A stretch of 43,763 bases of DNA from Bacteroidales bacterium (GTDB lineage Bacteria > Bacteroidota > Bacteroidia > Bacteroidales > UBA1402): NCBI GenBank assembly GCA_012718945.1, contig JAAYBL010000158.1:1-43763 (forward strand). The letters are read 5' to 3'. Under the pieces are notes generated by a model. That model was given only the letters and a program-made list of their open reading frames with translations, was not told the origin of the DNA and searched no databases. Of the stretch, positions 41,685 to 43,763 are shown one piece after another. A program made the position numbers and the translations under genes. Position 1 is the first letter of the stretch, and each line of letters starts with the position of its first letter.

Positions 41685-42959
41685 ATGTCCCAATCGTCTG
41701 CTTCCTCGTTTCTTAAACTGAACGGAAAAAGCATGCTGGTGCCCTTTATTTTGGTTACCAGCCTGTTCTTTTTCTGGGGTATAGCCAACAATATGACTGA
41801 TACCTTGTTGGCTGCCTTCAAGCGTATCATGAGCATGAACGATGTGCAAACGTCGTTGATTCAGTTGTCATTCTATGGTTCTTATTTCTGTTTTGCCCTG
41901 CCGGCAGCCCTTTTCATCAAACGCTTTTCCTACAAGTCGGGTGTCCTGTTGGGTTTGGCATTGTATACCGCAGGGACCATGCTGTTCTATCCGGCCAGTC
42001 AGGCAGCTAGCTATACCTACTATCTGATTGCCATTTATGTTTTGGCTGGAGGGTGCTCCATCCTTGAGACCACAGCCAATCCTTACATTTTGAGCATGGG
42101 CTCTCCGGAGACGGCCACCCGTCGGCTCAACCTGGCTCAGGCCTTCAATCCCTTTGGTTCCATTACGGGCATCCTGCTCAGTCAATACTTTATCCTGGGT
42201 GCGCTCAATAGGGCCGGTGCCGAGGAACGTGAACTCATGTCTGATGCTCAATTGGCTGCCATTCAGGGTAGTGAATTGAACGCTGTGACTTTCACCTACA
42301 TGGGCGTGGGTTTTGTACTGCTCGTTATCCTGATGTTTATGGTGTTCACCAAGATGCCCAATAATTCTGACGGGGATAAAAGCTTACGCGTGGGAGCTAC
42401 CTTCAAACGCTTGTTTAAAAACAAATTGTACACGTGGGGCGTTGTGGCACAGTTCTTCTATGTGGGTGCCCAAATCGGTGTCTGGTCGTTTACCATCCGC
42501 ATTGTGATGAATACCCTGGGTTGCACCGAACAATCGGCCGCTTCCATTTACCTGACCTCGATTATCTGTTTCAGTATCTCCCGCTTCATTTTCACGTGGT
42601 TGATGCGTTATGTCAAAGCGTCCCGCCTGTTGATTGTCGCATCGTTGGGTGCTATGGCTTGCACAGTCTGTGTCGTGTTTGGCAGTGGTATGGCCTTGGT
42701 CGTTTTCCTAATCGGGATATCTGTCTTTATGTCCCTTATGTTCCCGACGATTTACGGCTTTGCGCTGGATGGCTTGGGTGAAGATGCCAAGATAGGGGCG
42801 TCTGGTTTGATTATGGCGATTTTAGGTGGTGCTTTGCTGACTCCCCTACAGGGTGCTGTCTCAGATAAGTTTGGCATTAACCTGGCATTCATTGTACCAT
42901 TGCTCTGCTTTGTGGTTGTCTTTGTGTACGCGAGGATGGCGAAGCGGGCTGGTCAGTAA
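41685..42959 (+). CDS. fucP: L-fucose:H+ symporter, FucP-like (second copy)
   Basis: 424-aa MFS transporter of the FucP family, closer to E. coli FucP than the first copy: FFFWGIANNMTDTLL holds D39 (E. coli D46) and SILETTANPYILSMG holds E128 (E. coli E135), and RRLNLAQAFNPFGSITGILLSQ matches the FucP helix-5 motif. Twelve hydrophobic segments; a loop of about 30 residues between helices 5 and 7 (RAGAEERELMSDAQLAAIQGSELN) is typical of FucP. Start ATG 41685 (MSQSSASS); the frame opens earlier at 41619 but without a start the family would use. Probably the main L-fucose importer. A strong terminator follows 75 bp downstream. Confidence 0.93.
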   Translation: MSQSSASSFLKLNGKSMLVPFILVTSLFFFWGIANNMTDTLLAAFKRIMSMNDVQTSLIQLSFYGSYFCFALPAALFIKRFSYKSGVLLGLALYTAGTMLFYPASQAASYTYYLIAIYVLAGGCSILETTANPYILSMGSPETATRRLNLAQAFNPFGSITGILLSQYFILGALNRAGAEERELMSDAQLAAIQGSELNAVTFTYMGVGFVLLVILMFMVFTKMPNNSDGDKSLRVGATFKRLFKNKLYTWGVVAQFFYVGAQIGVWSFTIRIVMNTLGCTEQSAASIYLTSIICFSISRFIFTWLMRYVKASRLLIVASLGAMACTVCVVFGSGMALVVFLIGISVFMSLMFPTIYGFALDGLGEDAKIGASGLIMAILGGALLTPLQGAVSDKFGINLAFIVPLLCFVVVFVYARMAKRAGQ

Positions 42960-43034
42960 GGGTATTCAGATGGCCGCATGGCGTTTGTTGTGTGGCGTTT
43001 GACCTACGATACTACCTTAAGTGACGGTTTTTTA

Positions 43035-43079
43035 GAAGGTGTAAGAGGCATTTTTTTGTATCTTGCACCTTCATTTTTT
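43035..43079 (+). terminator. intrinsic terminator between fucP and the GH35 gene
   Basis: GAAGGTGTAAGA (43035-43046) pairs with TCTTGCACCTTC (43061-43072), 12 bp with one G-U pair, followed by ATTTTTTT. The tail ends 28 bp before the GH35 ATG, so it isolates that gene, or it may act as an attenuator for it. Confidence 0.8.
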
Positions 43080-43106
43080 TATACACCGTTATTCAAACCA
43101 AACACT

Positions 43107-43763
43107 ATGAAACGATGGCTTCTGATCCTCCTGATGGGTGGATTTATGGCAACCAACAGTCTTTATGCTGCCGATAACACGGTAAGCACTCAGCCAGGCT
43201 CCTTTAAGGCTGGCGACAAAACCTTTCTGCTCAACGATAAACCTTTTCTGGTGAAAGCAGCTGAGTTGCATTACCCACGTATTCCCAAAGAATACTGGGA
43301 TCATCGGCTGAAAATGGTCAAGGCCTTGGGAATGAATACCGTCTGTATGTATGTGTTTTGGAACTACCATGAACAACAGCCCGGTGTGTACGATTTTGAA
43401 GGCCAGAAAGACATTGCCGCCTTTGTGCGTCTGGCTCAGGAAAACGGCTTGTATGTCATTGTACGTCCTGGTCCCTACGTCTGCGCGGAGTGGGAGATGG
43501 GTGGCCTGCCCTGGTGGTTGCTCAAGGATAAAAGCATGGATCTGAGAACCGACCATCCCTATTTCATGGAACGTACCCGCCTGTTTATGATGGAAGTGGG
43601 CAAACAACTGGCCGACTTGCAAATCACCAGGGGGGGAAACATCCTCATGGTACAGGTAGAAAACGAATACGGCTCGTACGGTATCAACAAACCGTATGTT
43701 GCCAAAATCAGGGACATCGTCAGGGAAGCCGGTTTTACGGAAGTGCCCCTGTTCCAATGTGAC
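43107..43763 (+). CDS. GH35 beta-galactosidase, 5' part only
   Basis: First 219 residues of a secreted GH35 beta-galactosidase, cut by the window end. Signal peptide about 1-21 (MKRWLLILLMGGF, ending LYAAD). The TIM barrel begins with FKAGDKTFLLNDKPFLVKAAELHYPRIP; GPYVCAEWEMGGLPWWLL and the acid/base E187 in VQVENEYGSYG are diagnostic of GH35. The nucleophile glutamate lies past the window. It follows the L-fucose cluster after a terminator, so it is a separate unit, though galactose and fucose often occur together in host and algal glycans, which makes the neighbourhood sensible. Start ATG 43107 gives a normal signal peptide. Confidence 0.93.
   Translation, partial: MKRWLLILLMGGFMATNSLYAADNTVSTQPGSFKAGDKTFLLNDKPFLVKAAELHYPRIPKEYWDHRLKMVKALGMNTVCMYVFWNYHEQQPGVYDFEGQKDIAAFVRLAQENGLYVIVRPGPYVCAEWEMGGLPWWLLKDKSMDLRTDHPYFMERTRLFMMEVGKQLADLQITRGGNILMVQVENEYGSYGINKPYVAKIRDIVREAGFTEVPLFQCD

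Noticed and set aside
1-43763. CRISPR arrays, tRNA or rRNA genes, insertion sequences, prophage
   Set aside because: I looked for regular repeat-spacer units, cloverleaf sequences, transposase and integrase motifs on both strands and found none.

Overview
The window looks like a Bacteroidota (probably Bacteroidales) chromosome. GC is moderate. Promoters match the Bacteroidota -7 element TAnnTTTG at fourteen well-placed sites, and Shine-Dalgarno signals are weak or absent. The gene repertoire fits as well: a GT3-type glycogen synthase beside a DUF3417-type glucan phosphorylase, secreted GH3, GH35 and GH43-like enzymes, an S9 peptidase and FucP-type sugar symporters. I cannot name the genus. 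I see no tRNA, rRNA, CRISPR array, insertion sequence or phage.

Layout. 1-4431 (minus): secreted S9 peptidase, glycyl-radical activating enzyme and a HypD-type trans-4-hydroxy-L-proline dehydratase cut by the window edge; together they plausibly use (hydroxy)proline-rich peptides. 4769-11165 (plus): a SIMPL-domain protein, then a complete tripartite RND efflux pump. 11137-16927 (minus): KAS III-like enzyme, DUF4197 lipoprotein, uracil permease with RmuC, and an NAD-dependent epimerase. 17036-21944: a GH43-like secreted protein followed closely by an SOS set, UmuD, SRAP/YedK and UmuC, interrupted by an inverted two-domain heme-oxygenase-like gene. 22036-24331: DUF456 protein, methylglyoxal synthase, omega-amidase-type nitrilase and a PlsC-like acyltransferase.

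24502-28837: glycogen synthase and alpha-glucan phosphorylase, storage-glucan synthesis and breakdown in one direction. 29017-33928: GH3 beta-glucosidase-type enzyme, NhaD Na+/H+ antiporter and a secreted alpha/beta-hydrolase (acetyl-xylan-esterase-like). 34111-42959 (plus): a long deoxysugar cluster with a RhaM-type mutarotase, a FucP-like symporter, a YgbA-family cysteine-rich protein, a UroD/MtaA-like methyltransferase homologue, L-fucose isomerase, aldo/keto reductase, zinc alcohol dehydrogenase, RbsD/FucU-like protein and a second FucP-like symporter. 43107 onward: a GH35 beta-galactosidase cut by the window end.

The most unusual points are the fucose cluster, which contains redox enzymes, a corrinoid-type methyltransferase homologue and YgbA but no kinase or aldolase in view; a perfect tandem 10-bp repeat just after the fucI promoter; the two-domain heme-oxygenase-like protein inside the umuD/umuC interval; the pairing of a minimal radical-SAM activase with HypD; and two identical 14-mers one 21-bp period apart upstream of the KAS III gene.
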